Notes under the pieces: generated by a model
Seen by the model: the letters and a program-made list of their open reading frames with translations, nothing else
What the model was told of the DNA's origin: nothing
Database searches by the model: none
In this document: positions 6,078 to 14,113 of the stretch, piece after piece
Layout: every line of letters begins with the position of its first letter
Position numbering within the stretch: the first letter of the stretch is position 1
NCBI GenBank assembly: GCA_002007315.1
Contig: LNZQ01000013.1
Coordinates: 1-14,113, forward strand
DNA from: Epulopiscium sp. Nele67-Bin004
Lineage (GTDB): Bacteria; Bacillota_A; Clostridia; Lachnospirales; Cellulosilyticaceae
Length of the DNA stretch: 14,113 bases
Direction of reading: 5' to 3'
Program-made: the position numbers and the translations under genes

Positions 6078-8843
6078 ATGGATTATTCAAAATATAACAA
6101 AAATAATGATTCATCTAAAGGGTCAAACGAGGACCAAGAAAAAAAGGAAAATACCTCAAAGAAACGTGCAAGAATAGCGAAAATTTTAGGGTTTAGAGCA
6201 TTTTTTATAGCTATAATAATAGGGATTTTCTCTCTTATTGGTGCAGGAATGGGGATATTTATGGGCATAATAAATAGTGCTCCAGACATCTCGACCCTAG
6301 AACTTAAACCAGTAACAAACTACACATCATTTATTTATGATGTAAACGGCAACGAAATCGATCGTCTAATAAGTGGTTCAGGCGAAAACCGTATATATGT
6401 AACACTTGATGAAATACCTGTATATTTGCAACAAGCAGTTATAGCTATTGAAGATGAAAGATTTTATGAACATAACGGTATAGACGTTAAAGGGATACTT
6501 CGAGCAATCGTCGTAAACTTGCAAACTCGTAGTATTACCGAGGGAGCCAGCACACTTACGCAACAATTAATCAAAAACAATATACTTACAACCGAGCAAA
6601 CTTTTGTGCGTAAAATCCAAGAACAATATCTTGCAATTCAATTTGAGCAAATTTATGAAAAAGATTTGATTTTGGAGTATTACTTAAATACGATGGCACT
6701 TGGACACGGGCAAAATGGGGTACAAGCTGCAGCAAATAGGTATTACAACAAAGATGTTTGGGACTTGACTCTTGCTGAAAGTGTCGTTATCGCAGGGATT
6801 ACACAAGCTCCAACTGCACTAAGCCCTGTATACAATCCAGACGCAAACTGGGAAAAAGCTAAAGTTATTTTGCAAAAAATGGTTGAACAAGGTTATATAA
6901 CAGAAACTGAGCGACAAGAAGCGTTGCAAGAAGACCCTTACAACAACATTCAAGAGGTTAATCAAACGTTTGTTGAAGCGTCACCTCATACTTATTTTGT
7001 TGATGCGGTTATAAATTCTGTTTTAGCTGACTTACAAGAAGATGGAATGTCACTTACCCAAGCGTCAAACTATTTATACGGTGGAGGGGTAGAAATTTAT
7101 ACAACATTTAACCCTGAAATTCAAGAAATAGTTGATAAACACATAAACGATATCAGTTTGTATCCACAAAATAATCTTGAACTTCAACTTGATTACCGAT
7201 TAACTATTTATGAGGAGGACGGCACTCAAAACCACTTCAACACAACATCTATAGTTAGTGCAAATACTGATATTGAGCTGTTTAAAGAATCAAAACGTGT
7301 TGAATGGGGCGTGACCGAAGATACAGAGTACATTGATGCCTTATATCAAGCACTGCAACCACAAACAGCATTCGTTATTATGGACCACACTACTGGACAC
7401 GTTGTTGCACTTTCTGGTGGACATGGGGACAAAGAAGCAGACCGAATGTTTAACCGTGCGACGCAAGCGACACGTCAACCTGGTTCGGTATTTAAAGTTC
7501 TTGCAGCATATGCCCCTGCACTTGATATGGGAATTTTATCTCCAGGGTCAGTTATTGTCGATGAACCTATAACTATCGACCTAAACCCAGGAACGTATAG
7601 CCCGCAAAACTGGGACGGAAAATACGTTGGAAACACAACTATGCGATACGGAATTTGGCGCTCTGTTAATGCTCTAGCCGTTAAAACTATTGATATGGTG
7701 GGGCTTGAAGCTTCGCATAACTATTTATTAAACTTCGGATTTTCAACATTAACAGACCAAGATAAAGTTTACGCATCAGCACTGGGCGGAATTACAGACG
7801 GGGTTACAACTATTGATCTTGCTGGCTCATATGCTACTATAGCAAACGGAGGAACTTATATCGAACCGATATTATACACAAAAGTTCTTGATAGAAACGG
7901 TGACGTATTAATCGATAACGTCCCAGAAACTCGCCAAGTTATTTCGGCATCAACAGCATATATGCTTACTGATTTGATGGAAGACGTTGTTACTGGTTCA
8001 GGAACAGGAGCGTCACTAAAAAATTGGTTTAACTCACACCCTGTAGTTGGGAAAACAGGTACAACAAATGATGAAAAAGACTTAACGTTCGTTGGATACT
8101 CGCCATACTACACAGCAGCAATTTGGCTTGGTCACGACCAACCTAAAGAAATGAACGGCGTAACTAGAAACCACTTAAATATTTGGGGTAACATTATGCA
8201 AGACGTTCATGCGAACTTGCCGTACGCCGAATTTGAACCTGTGACAACCGGGTATTTGATGGCGACAGTATGTTCGGCATCAGGAATGACACCAACTGCT
8301 CTATGTTCTAGCACACACACAGATTACTTTAGACCAGAACATTTAACAGAACATTATTGTAACATTCACGTTTCAACTAGAATTTGTTCAGCATCAGGAA
8401 TGTTACCAACTGAATATTGTCCATCAAGCTATATTTATACCCGTTCAGGAACTTCAGGACAGCCTGTTACTTCTTATTGTAACGTTCACACTCAACCAAT
8501 AGAAGTTGCACCAGTTGTGCCATCAACACCAGATATATTCTTACCTGACGGTTGGTTAAGCGGAATATTTGGCGATGAAGAAGAGGAAGAAACAGTTGTT
8601 CCAGAATTAGTTCCAGAAACATCAACTGAAATTGATGACATGGTAAACAGCAACATATTTTTCCCTAACAATCAACCAACAGTTGAACCTGAGCCAACTC
8701 CAGAACCTGAGCCAACTCCAGAACCTGAACCGACTCCAGAACCTGAGCCGACTCCAGAACCTGAACCGACTCCAGTGCCTGAACCAACTCCAGAACCTGA
8801 AGAAGAGGAAGAACCAGCAGCATTTTTTATTCCTCAAGGCTAA
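6078..8843 (+). CDS. Class A penicillin-binding protein (bifunctional transglycosylase/transpeptidase)
   Basis: This 921-residue enzyme would polymerise lipid II into glycan strands and cross-link the peptides at the outer membrane face. A charged cytoplasmic tail (1-38) precedes the membrane anchor (about 39-65). The GT51 transglycosylase domain carries EDERFYEHNGID (125-136, with Glu125 expected catalytic), EGASTLTQQLIKN (155-167) and LAESVVIAGITQAPTALSP (232-250). The transpeptidase domain has the active-site motif SVFK (Ser470, Lys473), the SVN motif (529-531) and KTGTT (659-663). After about 725 there are Cys-containing repeats (CSASGMTPTALC and CSASGMLPTEYC), an acidic stretch, and a tail of six EPEPTP-type hexapeptides (870-905). 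All catalytic motifs are intact, so it should be active. It is a single-gene unit with its own promoter and terminator. Confidence 0.95.
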   Translation: MDYSKYNKNNDSSKGSNEDQEKKENTSKKRARIAKILGFRAFFIAIIIGIFSLIGAGMGIFMGIINSAPDISTLELKPVTNYTSFIYDVNGNEIDRLISGSGENRIYVTLDEIPVYLQQAVIAIEDERFYEHNGIDVKGILRAIVVNLQTRSITEGASTLTQQLIKNNILTTEQTFVRKIQEQYLAIQFEQIYEKDLILEYYLNTMALGHGQNGVQAAANRYYNKDVWDLTLAESVVIAGITQAPTALSPVYNPDANWEKAKVILQKMVEQGYITETERQEALQEDPYNNIQEVNQTFVEASPHTYFVDAVINSVLADLQEDGMSLTQASNYLYGGGVEIYTTFNPEIQEIVDKHINDISLYPQNNLELQLDYRLTIYEEDGTQNHFNTTSIVSANTDIELFKESKRVEWGVTEDTEYIDALYQALQPQTAFVIMDHTTGHVVALSGGHGDKEADRMFNRATQATRQPGSVFKVLAAYAPALDMGILSPGSVIVDEPITIDLNPGTYSPQNWDGKYVGNTTMRYGIWRSVNALAVKTIDMVGLEASHNYLLNFGFSTLTDQDKVYASALGGITDGVTTIDLAGSYATIANGGTYIEPILYTKVLDRNGDVLIDNVPETRQVISASTAYMLTDLMEDVVTGSGTGASLKNWFNSHPVVGKTGTTNDEKDLTFVGYSPYYTAAIWLGHDQPKEMNGVTRNHLNIWGNIMQDVHANLPYAEFEPVTTGYLMATVCSASGMTPTALCSSTHTDYFRPEHLTEHYCNIHVSTRICSASGMLPTEYCPSSYIYTRSGTSGQPVTSYCNVHTQPIEVAPVVPSTPDIFLPDGWLSGIFGDEEEEETVVPELVPETSTEIDDMVNSNIFFPNNQPTVEPEPTPEPEPTPEPEPTPEPEPTPEPEPTPVPEPTPEPEEEEEPAAFFIPQG
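8685..8792 (+). repeat. Six tandem 18-bp repeats coding EPEPTP
   Basis: Six in-frame copies of an 18-bp unit like GAACCTGAGCCAACTCCA code for the hexapeptide EPEPTP; the sixth copy has Val in place of the first Glu. Copies differ at a few synonymous third positions (gag/gaa, cca/ccg). Such tracts can change copy number by slippage, which here would only lengthen or shorten the extracellular tail. Confidence 0.9.
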
Positions 8844-8846
8844 TTT

Positions 8847-8885
8847 AAAAAAGAACTATTCGTATTTACGGGTAGTTCTTTTTTT
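8847..8885 (+). terminator. Intrinsic terminator of the PBP gene
   Basis: AAAAAGAACTA (8848-8858) pairs with TAGTTCTTTTT (8873-8883), and the T-run continues to 8885. It starts 4 bases after the PBP stop codon. Confidence 0.85.
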
Positions 8886-8987
8886 GCATAAATTATAATA
8901 TTTTCCAATATAATATACTAAGCTATTGACAAAAATCGCCTAAAATGTCCCAATAGTAGACAGTGCCAATTTATAAAGGAGGAAACT

Positions 8988-10961
8988 ATGAAAAATATTA
9001 AAAACTTGACTTTATCTACACAAATACAATGGCTTTTTAGCGTAGCAATCGTGATAATATTGCTCATTTCAACGACAGTTAACATTACACATCAACTTAA
9101 CGAATTGAAATATGAGTCAAATTTAATTGTTGAACTAAATACAGAAATTGCATTAGCTCAATTTGATAGTTGGCTATCATCAAATATCACATTTTTAGAA
9201 ACTATTAAAGACGAAATTGAACTGGGGAACAAATTTGTAGACCACGATGGTTTAGAACAGTATTTTGCCAACCGAATTATAGGACATAATGACATTATCA
9301 CTCTGTATTTAGGTCTTGAAACTGGCAAATTTGAAAGTGCAACGGGACTATCATCACCAGATTATGATCCTAGGGTACGAGGCTGGTACCAAGGTGCAAC
9401 CGCTGCGGATGGCTTATTTATTACCGAACCATATATCTCATCATCTGCAAAAACGCTTGTCGTTACAATCGCCTCACCCGTTAAAAACTCACAAAATCAG
9501 CTTGTTGGAGTTATGGGACTTGACATTCGCCTAGAAGTTTTGCAATCTATTATTGATGATTTATCAAAAAATAATGGCGTTGACTTATTTATTGTTAATC
9601 AATACGACGAAGTTATTACACATTTGAACAATACTTTTAATCCTACAAGCGACGGTATGGTGTCGGCACTTTCATTTGGAGAATACGCAAATCTTTTAAA
9701 CTCACCCGCACACACAACTATAAACACTAGTAACGAATATGGTACAGCAGGGGTTAGTGTATATTCCAACATACCGCTTACAACTTGGAAAATTATTTCA
9801 AGTTATGACACAACTAACAATATTTTAACAACAATTAGTTCAATTTTTACTAACATTATGATCGGTATTTTATCTGTACTTATAGCAGGACTTGTTGTAA
9901 ATAAGTGTGTTAAAAATTTAATTAAGCCACTTGAGGATAGCGTAAACACCTTAACATCATTCAAAAAAGGTGATTTTATACTAGACACTTCTCACATCAA
10001 TATAAATAGTAAAGAAGTAGCAATGTTTATGCAAACTATAGGCGATATTTCATCAACTTTGGAAATGTATGTACACAACATTTCTCAAACACTTAAACAA
10101 TATTCCGAGGGGGATTTTGTTAGGCAAAAAACTATTACTTATACTGGGGATTTTGAAATAATTGATCATTCATTGGAAGAAATCTCAAGTAAATTGCGTT
10201 CGCTATTAGCTGAAACATTGACTTCAACACAAAGTGTTGACTACGAGGCAAATCAAATCGCAAGTTCAGCAAGCCACCTAGCTGATTCTACTATTAGACA
10301 ACAAGAACTATTGTATGAATTTAAACTTAGTGCCGTTTCCATTACAGATAATATTACAACTAGTATGGTTGAAGTTGATAAAAGTTACGAAATTGTTCAA
10401 CTTATGAAACAAAAAGCTATAGACGGGCAAGTTGTTGCCACCGAAACAGTATCAGCAATGCAAAATATTAGCTCCTCAACTAAAGAAATTTCTAAAATTA
10501 TTGAAATAATCGATGATATTGCTATGCAAACGAACTTACTTGCATTAAATGCATCTATCGAGTCGGCTCGAGCTGGCGAAAGCGGTCGTGGTTTTGCAAT
10601 CGTCGCAAATGAAATTCGTGATTTGGCAACTAGAAGCTCCAAAACTGTGCACGAAATTCAAGAACTTCTCGTATCAAATCTTGAAACAGTTAAACTTGGG
10701 GAACAAAAAGTTGCCCAAACGTCCAAATCGCTTGAAGATATCATGGACGCTACACTTGAAAATGACGAGGCATCTAAAAAAGTTCGGGAAAACGCTATCG
10801 TTCAAAAAGATGCTTTGGCCGAAATTGTTACTGGCACGGAAAAATTCGCCACAGAAGTTGATGCGAGCACAAATATATCACATCGCAATGCTGAAATAAG
10901 CACCGAACTAACAGAACAAATTAACTCGCTTAAATCACAAATATCTAAGTTTAAGATATAA
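8988..10961 (+). CDS. Methyl-accepting chemotaxis protein with dCache sensor
   Basis: This 657-residue receptor has a membrane helix at about 14-34, an extracellular double-Cache sensor (about 35-280), a second helix (about 286-305), a HAMP region and a cytoplasmic signalling domain. The signalling tip is intact: [20 protein letters not shown] (511-530) then [17 protein letters not shown], which binds CheA and CheW. In the sensor, YDPRVRGWY (126-134) and Asp179 in VMGLDIRL resemble the amino-acid-binding dCache motif (Tyr, Arg, Trp, Tyr and a distal Asp), so an amino acid ligand is plausible. A second GDF-containing unit (about 361-410) suggests a tandem HAMP-like linker. There is no CheR-docking pentapeptide at the C terminus. 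AAAGGAGG precedes the start. TTGACA occurs at 8926-8931 without a convincing -10, so the promoter is unresolved. It implies the host is motile. Confidence 0.93.
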   Translation: MKNIKNLTLSTQIQWLFSVAIVIILLISTTVNITHQLNELKYESNLIVELNTEIALAQFDSWLSSNITFLETIKDEIELGNKFVDHDGLEQYFANRIIGHNDIITLYLGLETGKFESATGLSSPDYDPRVRGWYQGATAADGLFITEPYISSSAKTLVVTIASPVKNSQNQLVGVMGLDIRLEVLQSIIDDLSKNNGVDLFIVNQYDEVITHLNNTFNPTSDGMVSALSFGEYANLLNSPAHTTINTSNEYGTAGVSVYSNIPLTTWKIISSYDTTNNILTTISSIFTNIMIGILSVLIAGLVVNKCVKNLIKPLEDSVNTLTSFKKGDFILDTSHININSKEVAMFMQTIGDISSTLEMYVHNISQTLKQYSEGDFVRQKTITYTGDFEIIDHSLEEISSKLRSLLAETLTSTQSVDYEANQIASSASHLADSTIRQQELLYEFKLSAVSITDNITTSMVEVDKSYEIVQLMKQKAIDGQVVATETVSAMQNISSSTKEISKIIEIIDDIAMQTNLLALNASIESARAGESGRGFAIVANEIRDLATRSSKTVHEIQELLVSNLETVKLGEQKVAQTSKSLEDIMDATLENDEASKKVRENAIVQKDALAEIVTGTEKFATEVDASTNISHRNAEISTELTEQINSLKSQISKFKI

Positions 10962-10965
10962 CTTT

Positions 10966-10989
10966 AAAGGGCTTGAAGCCCTTTTTTTT
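10966..10989 (+). terminator. Intrinsic terminator of the chemotaxis gene
   Basis: AAAGGGC (10966-10972) pairs with GCCCTTT (10978-10984) around the loop TTGAA, followed by T's through 10989. It begins 5 bases after the stop codon. Confidence 0.9.
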
Positions 10990-11029
10990 GACCCCTCCTC
11001 CCTACCAGTCATTACCAAGCTAAATGCAA

Positions 11030-11058
11030 TTGTATATTTAAGCAAATTATGTTATAAT
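11030..11058 (+). promoter_or_regulatory. Sigma-A promoter of the lipoprotein gene
   Basis: TTGTAT (11030-11035) is separated by 17 bases from a perfect TATAAT (11053-11058), 37 bases before the start codon. AGGAGG lies just before the ATG. Confidence 0.75.
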
Positions 11059-11095
11059 ACATCTTATAACAAATTTTTATTCAGGAGGATTTTTT

Positions 11096-12208
11096 ATGTT
11101 TAAAAAAATATTAGCTTTAGGAATTGGAGCATTTGCATTAACAGGGTGCAACGCAGCTGACATAGAATTATACAATTTGATGAACGAAACGACAGAATTT
11201 GAAGCTTTTGAATTTGTAACTTCAGGCACAATCGAACTTATTGCAGGTGCTGACAGTGCAACTATTGCATTTGAGCAAACAGGGTACGCAAGCCAAGCAG
11301 ATGAACTTAACTCAGAAAGTATTAGCAATATTACTATAGATTACACAAATATGGTAAATTCACAAATAGAATATGTTCAAACTGAGCTTGAGCAAGCAAT
11401 CGCAAACGAAGATGCATATTCAACATACTACCTAGAGTATCAACTTGACTCACTTGAAGAAATGCAACAATTATTTGAAGAACTTGCCACTACTCCACTT
11501 ACAATGACGCAATACATCATTGACAACGTATGCTACATATCAACTGACTATATGAAACAGATGGTTGAATTAACAGGTGCCGAACTAGATATTGAGTTTG
11601 CTGATTACCTTGATTATGGCGATTTGTTTGCAGGAATGTCACTATCAGCAGTTGAAGCTTTAGCAAGTGATTTTGAAGATGAATACGCAGGATTGTTAGC
11701 AAGTCTATTTGATGTTTCATCTGATGGATTTACGACAAAAGACGGTGATGTGTACACAGTCACTCTAGGCACTGAAGAAATTGTAACTATTTTAGGCGAG
11801 CTTATGGATAATATCGTTTACAATTTAGATGTGCTTGGTGAAGCATTTAATTTTGGTGGCGATTTAGACGAACTTGCCGAGTTGCAAGCAGAATATACTG
11901 AATCTGTTAAACCTCAGTTTATCGAAATGGCAAAACTATTTTTAGATGCAAATCTGACTTTGGAATATTATGTGCTTGATGACGTACATTACGAAGATTT
12001 AGATATGTATATTGGAATGAAATCAATGTTTGGCGAAGATACTATGGGTGTTCAAATCAAAGCCGTGGCTGAAGTATCTGAAACAACTCATCGTGAACTT
12101 GAACTTGACGGAACAACTATGCTAGTTGAAGACTTATTTGAAGATATGTTCACAATAACAGAAACAGTTAGCAATGTTGAAGTAATGACTATATCTATCG
12201 AAGATTAA
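11096..12208 (+). CDS. Acidic lipoprotein of unknown function
   Basis: The 370-residue product begins with MFKK, a hydrophobic stretch and the lipobox LTGC (15-18), so it should be lipidated at Cys18 and anchored on the outer face of the membrane. The mature part is strongly acidic, with many Glu and Asp and few Lys or Arg. It is predicted by eye to mix strands and helices: it opens with FEAFEFVTSGTIELI, a middle helical region carries QIEYVQTELEQAI and LEEMQQLFEEL, and it ends in strands such as NVEVMTISIED. It has no catalytic motif, repeat or metal site that I recognise. It is monocistronic, with its own promoter and a terminator shared with the convergent methylase. I do not recognise the family; a LolA/LppX-like lipid-binding fold is one untested possibility. 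Confidence 0.85.
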   Translation: MFKKILALGIGAFALTGCNAADIELYNLMNETTEFEAFEFVTSGTIELIAGADSATIAFEQTGYASQADELNSESISNITIDYTNMVNSQIEYVQTELEQAIANEDAYSTYYLEYQLDSLEEMQQLFEELATTPLTMTQYIIDNVCYISTDYMKQMVELTGAELDIEFADYLDYGDLFAGMSLSAVEALASDFEDEYAGLLASLFDVSSDGFTTKDGDVYTVTLGTEEIVTILGELMDNIVYNLDVLGEAFNFGGDLDELAELQAEYTESVKPQFIEMAKLFLDANLTLEYYVLDDVHYEDLDMYIGMKSMFGEDTMGVQIKAVAEVSETTHRELELDGTTMLVEDLFEDMFTITETVSNVEVMTISIED

Positions 12209-12209
12209 T

Positions 12210-12251
12210 AAAAAGCCTCTTATGTTTAATTATACATAGGGGGCTTTTTTT
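12210..12251. terminator. Bidirectional terminator shared by lipoprotein and methylase genes
   Basis: AAAAAGCCTC (12210-12219) pairs with the GGGGGCTTTTT arm ending at 12251, closed inside by TATGT / ACATA. T-runs flank it on both strands. The minus-strand methylase stop codon (12230-12232) lies in the loop, so the right arm is also coding sequence. Confidence 0.8.
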
Positions 12252-13243
12252 GTGAGGCAATGCAAATATTCATATGTTAAATTGGCTTTGTGATTTCTAG
12301 CGTGTGTTCTGTCCGCCTTAAAACGTCTATACTCTGTTGAAAAAAGCTGATACTCGCCATGTTTAGACATTATATCTTTTATCATATCAAGCGACATTAA
12401 GCCTTCGTTGTTGTAGCTTAAAAATATATACTTAAATTTTGCATTAGCGATTAAATCTTCAAACGCTGCTTCTATAGTGCGTTTTGAGCAATACAAGCTT
12501 TTTTGGGAGTTATCAGTTCTAAGCCCAGTTTTTCCTTTAATAGTGGGATTGTCGTATCTTGAAATAGTTTCAAGCAAATGGTAGTTTGAGCAATATTGCC
12601 TCACATTGTAAGGTGGGTCTAAATACAATATATCCCCTTTAATACGCTTTATAAGTTGGTTGGCATCACAGTTATAAGCTTTACCTCTTGACCCCTCAAT
12701 GATAGGTAACAATTCAAGATCTAAGTCTTTTTGAGCAGACTTTTTTATATGTTTTAAAAACGCACCGTATACTGATACTGTATTTGCAAGTTTATCAATT
12801 GAATTTATTAGGCTGGCTAAATAATAATAATACGTAGGCTTATTTATTTTATTATTGTTATATAAATTCTCAATTTCAATTCTAATAGCATCACATTTTT
12901 TCCCGTTATAATCTGTAAAATAATTTCGCTCACTTCCAGAACCTACGCAATAATTATTGTATATAAACCCCTCTACTCCACGCAGATTATTTAAATGCTC
13001 CAAAAATTTTTTGCTTAAAGGTCTTGTATTTTCTATGTTATGTTTATTTAAAATATAGCTATAATACTGTAAGTCGTTGGCTATTACTGTGTATCCTTGT
13101 TTCTTGAATGTTGCCCCAACAACTCCAGTTCCTGAAAATAAATCTGTAAATATAATATTTTTACTACTTGGTATGTTAGTTACTTCATTAATTGTTTCGG
13201 TTAAAAAATCTATTAGAGAATATTTTGACCCAATATAATTCAA
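12230..13243 (-). CDS. D12-class DNA adenine N6-methyltransferase, solitary
   Basis: The enzyme should transfer methyl from S-adenosylmethionine to adenine N6 in a specific DNA site. From the chosen start the protein has 337 residues. It shows MNYIGSKYSLIDFL at the N terminus, the SAM-binding motif DLFSGTGVVG (34-43), ND at 56-57, and the catalytic DPPY (209-212) within DILYLDPPYNVRQY. FLSYNNEG (274-281) is a further conserved segment. The open frame allows a TTG at 13252 directly abutting the ribosome binding site GAGAGAGGG (13253-13261). The TTG at 13243 gives 9-base spacing and the usual MNYIGSK beginning, so I prefer it. No restriction gene is visible on either side. It lies behind the purD terminator with no clear promoter of its own. 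Target sequence cannot be read. Confidence 0.88.
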   Translation of the reverse strand: MNYIGSKYSLIDFLTETINEVTNIPSSKNIIFTDLFSGTGVVGATFKKQGYTVIANDLQYYSYILNKHNIENTRPLSKKFLEHLNNLRGVEGFIYNNYCVGSGSERNYFTDYNGKKCDAIRIEIENLYNNNKINKPTYYYYLASLINSIDKLANTVSVYGAFLKHIKKSAQKDLDLELLPIIEGSRGKAYNCDANQLIKRIKGDILYLDPPYNVRQYCSNYHLLETISRYDNPTIKGKTGLRTDNSQKSLYCSKRTIEAAFEDLIANAKFKYIFLSYNNEGLMSLDMIKDIMSKHGEYQLFSTEYRRFKADRTHARNHKANLTYEYLHCLTKKAPYV

Positions 13244-13252
13244 TATTATCAA

Positions 13253-13261
13253 CCCTCTCTC
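13253..13261 (-). promoter_or_regulatory. Ribosome binding site setting a TTG start for the methylase
   Basis: GAGAGAGGG on the minus strand lies 9 bases before the TTG at 13243. It touches the alternative TTG at 13252, which is too close for initiation. No ATG is available near the conserved N terminus. Confidence 0.55.
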
Positions 13262-13264
13262 GTT

Positions 13265-13293
13265 AAAAAAACTAGGGGCTTAATAACCCCTAG
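13265..13293 (-). terminator. Intrinsic terminator of purD, overlapping its stop codon
   Basis: On the minus strand CTAGGGG pairs with CCCCTAG (13287-13293 with 13272-13278), followed by seven T's (13271-13265). The purD stop codon lies in the 8-base loop, so the gene's last codons form one arm of the hairpin. Confidence 0.88.
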
Positions 13294-14113
13294 CTATATC
13301 CGTTCTATATTGCATGCCGTCAAATTGTATGTTTTTTATGTGCTCATAAGCTTTGTTTTTTGCATTTTCAATTGTGTCCGCAAGAGCTGTCACCGCAAGC
13401 ACTCGCCCACCAGCAGTTACGATATTTTCGCCATCTTTTGCTGTTCCAGAATGATATACAAACACATCATCAGTATTTGATATCCCTGTAATAACGCAAC
13501 CTTTTGTTGATGACTCAGGGTACCCCGCACTAGCCAAAATAACAGTTACACTAACTTGGTCGTCCCACTCAATAGCAATATCACCAAGGTGACCAGTTGC
13601 ACAAGCCGTCATAATATCTAACAACTTAGTTTTTAGACGTGGCAACACACTTTGAGTTTCAGGGTCTCCAAAACGAACGTTAAATTCTAAAACATACGGA
13701 ACATTATCTTTAATCATAAGACCAATAAATAACACACCTCTAAAATCAAGCTGTTCTTTTTTGAACCCTTCAATAATAGGGTCAAGAATAACTTCTTTTA
13801 CGTTTGCTGGCATAATTGGATTTGGTGAAAACCCACCCATACCGCCTGTATTCGCTCCACCATCATTGTCAAAAATACGTTTGTAATCTCTAGCAGTTTC
13901 CATTGGATATATAACATTTCCATCAACAAAACATAGTAAAGATGCCTCAACTCCATCAAGAAATTCTTCGATAACTAAGCTGTCGCCAGCTCCAACAAAT
14001 GCCCCACCGAAAATATCTTCAATTGCAGTAATAGCCTCGTCGTATGTTTGGCATATCAACACACCTTTCCCAGCTGCAAGCCCATCAGCTTTTACAACAA
14101 CTGGTAAATCAAA
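13280..14113 (-). CDS. purD: Phosphoribosylamine-glycine ligase (GAR synthetase), C-terminal part
   Basis: PurD joins phosphoribosylamine and glycine with ATP in the second step of purine synthesis. The frame is open to the window edge, so 277 C-terminal residues of about 420 are visible and the start lies outside. The ATP-grasp domain shows VVVKADGLAAGKGV (5-18 of the visible part), GGMGGFSPNP (90-99) and EFNVRFGDPETQ (143-154). The C-terminal domain shows SAGYPE (195-200), HSGT (221-224), TAGGRVLAVTA (233-243) and FDGMQYRTDIA (264-274), as in known PurD enzymes. It is often the last gene of the pur operon, and the terminator overlapping its stop codon fits that. Other pur genes would be expected to the right of the window. 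Confidence 0.96.
   Translation of the reverse strand, partial: FDLPVVVKADGLAAGKGVLICQTYDEAITAIEDIFGGAFVGAGDSLVIEEFLDGVEASLLCFVDGNVIYPMETARDYKRIFDNDGGANTGGMGGFSPNPIMPANVKEVILDPIIEGFKKEQLDFRGVLFIGLMIKDNVPYVLEFNVRFGDPETQSVLPRLKTKLLDIMTACATGHLGDIAIEWDDQVSVTVILASAGYPESSTKGCVITGISNTDDVFVYHSGTAKDGENIVTAGGRVLAVTALADTIENAKNKAYEHIKNIQFDGMQYRTDIARGY

Noticed and set aside
8685..8792. CRISPR-like array
   Set aside because: The repeats are contiguous 18-bp units without spacers and encode the in-frame hexapeptide of the PBP.
8622..8898. Repetitive frames rich in Phe/Trp/Arg or Leu/Gln/Asn over the PBP tail
   Set aside because: They arise from the 18-bp tandem repeat read in other frames.
8926..8955. Promoter for the chemotaxis gene from TTGACA at 8926
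   Set aside because: No acceptable -10 lies 16-18 bases downstream, and a sigma-D-type TAAA/GCC pair has a 20-base spacing, which is too long.
4020..13243. A type I or type II restriction-modification system formed by hsdS and the D12 methylase
   Set aside because: The D12 methylase is not an HsdM, the two genes are 7 kb apart on opposite strands with housekeeping genes between, and no nuclease gene is present.

Overview
The window looks like chromosome of an AT-rich, endospore-forming Firmicute (Clostridia type). The evidence is a YunB-family sporulation protein, a class A penicillin-binding protein with the Cys-containing and Pro/Glu-rich tail seen in clostridia, strong AGGAGG ribosome binding sites, and TTGNNN-N17-TATAAT promoters. 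Species cannot be fixed from the sequence; a Lachnospirales-like bacterium is a guess.

Layout. (1) 1-265 has no intact gene. It reads as one end, or perhaps all, of an IS200/IS605-type element: two related end hairpins (24-46 and 233-255), a terminal TTCAA, and between them a chain of stems resembling a TnpB-associated omega (reRNA) guide RNA. No transposase or TnpB gene is visible. (2) 470-3720, minus strand, is a probable operon: membrane-anchored periplasmic-binding-type protein, a short MutS2-like ATPase whose C-terminal KOW-like part lies in another frame (probable single-base frameshift), and a 56-residue hypothetical protein. (3) 4020-5219, plus strand, is a solitary type I specificity subunit (HsdS) with no HsdM or HsdR in view, flanked by GC-rich hairpins. 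(4) 5253-5963, minus, is YunB, and 6078-8843, plus, is the divergent class A PBP. (5) 8988-10961, plus, is a dCache methyl-accepting chemotaxis protein; 11096-12208, plus, is an acidic lipoprotein of unknown function. Each is a single-gene unit with its own terminator. (6) 12230-14113, minus, is a solitary D12-class DNA adenine methylase just downstream of purD, which runs off the right edge.

The genes are mostly separate housekeeping units (purine synthesis, cell wall, sporulation, chemotaxis). Between them sit three accessory items: the guide-RNA-like mobile element remnant, the orphan HsdS and the orphan methylase. No complete restriction-modification or other defence system is present. 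The observations most worth following are the transposase-less omega-RNA element and the broken or frameshifted mutS2-like gene.
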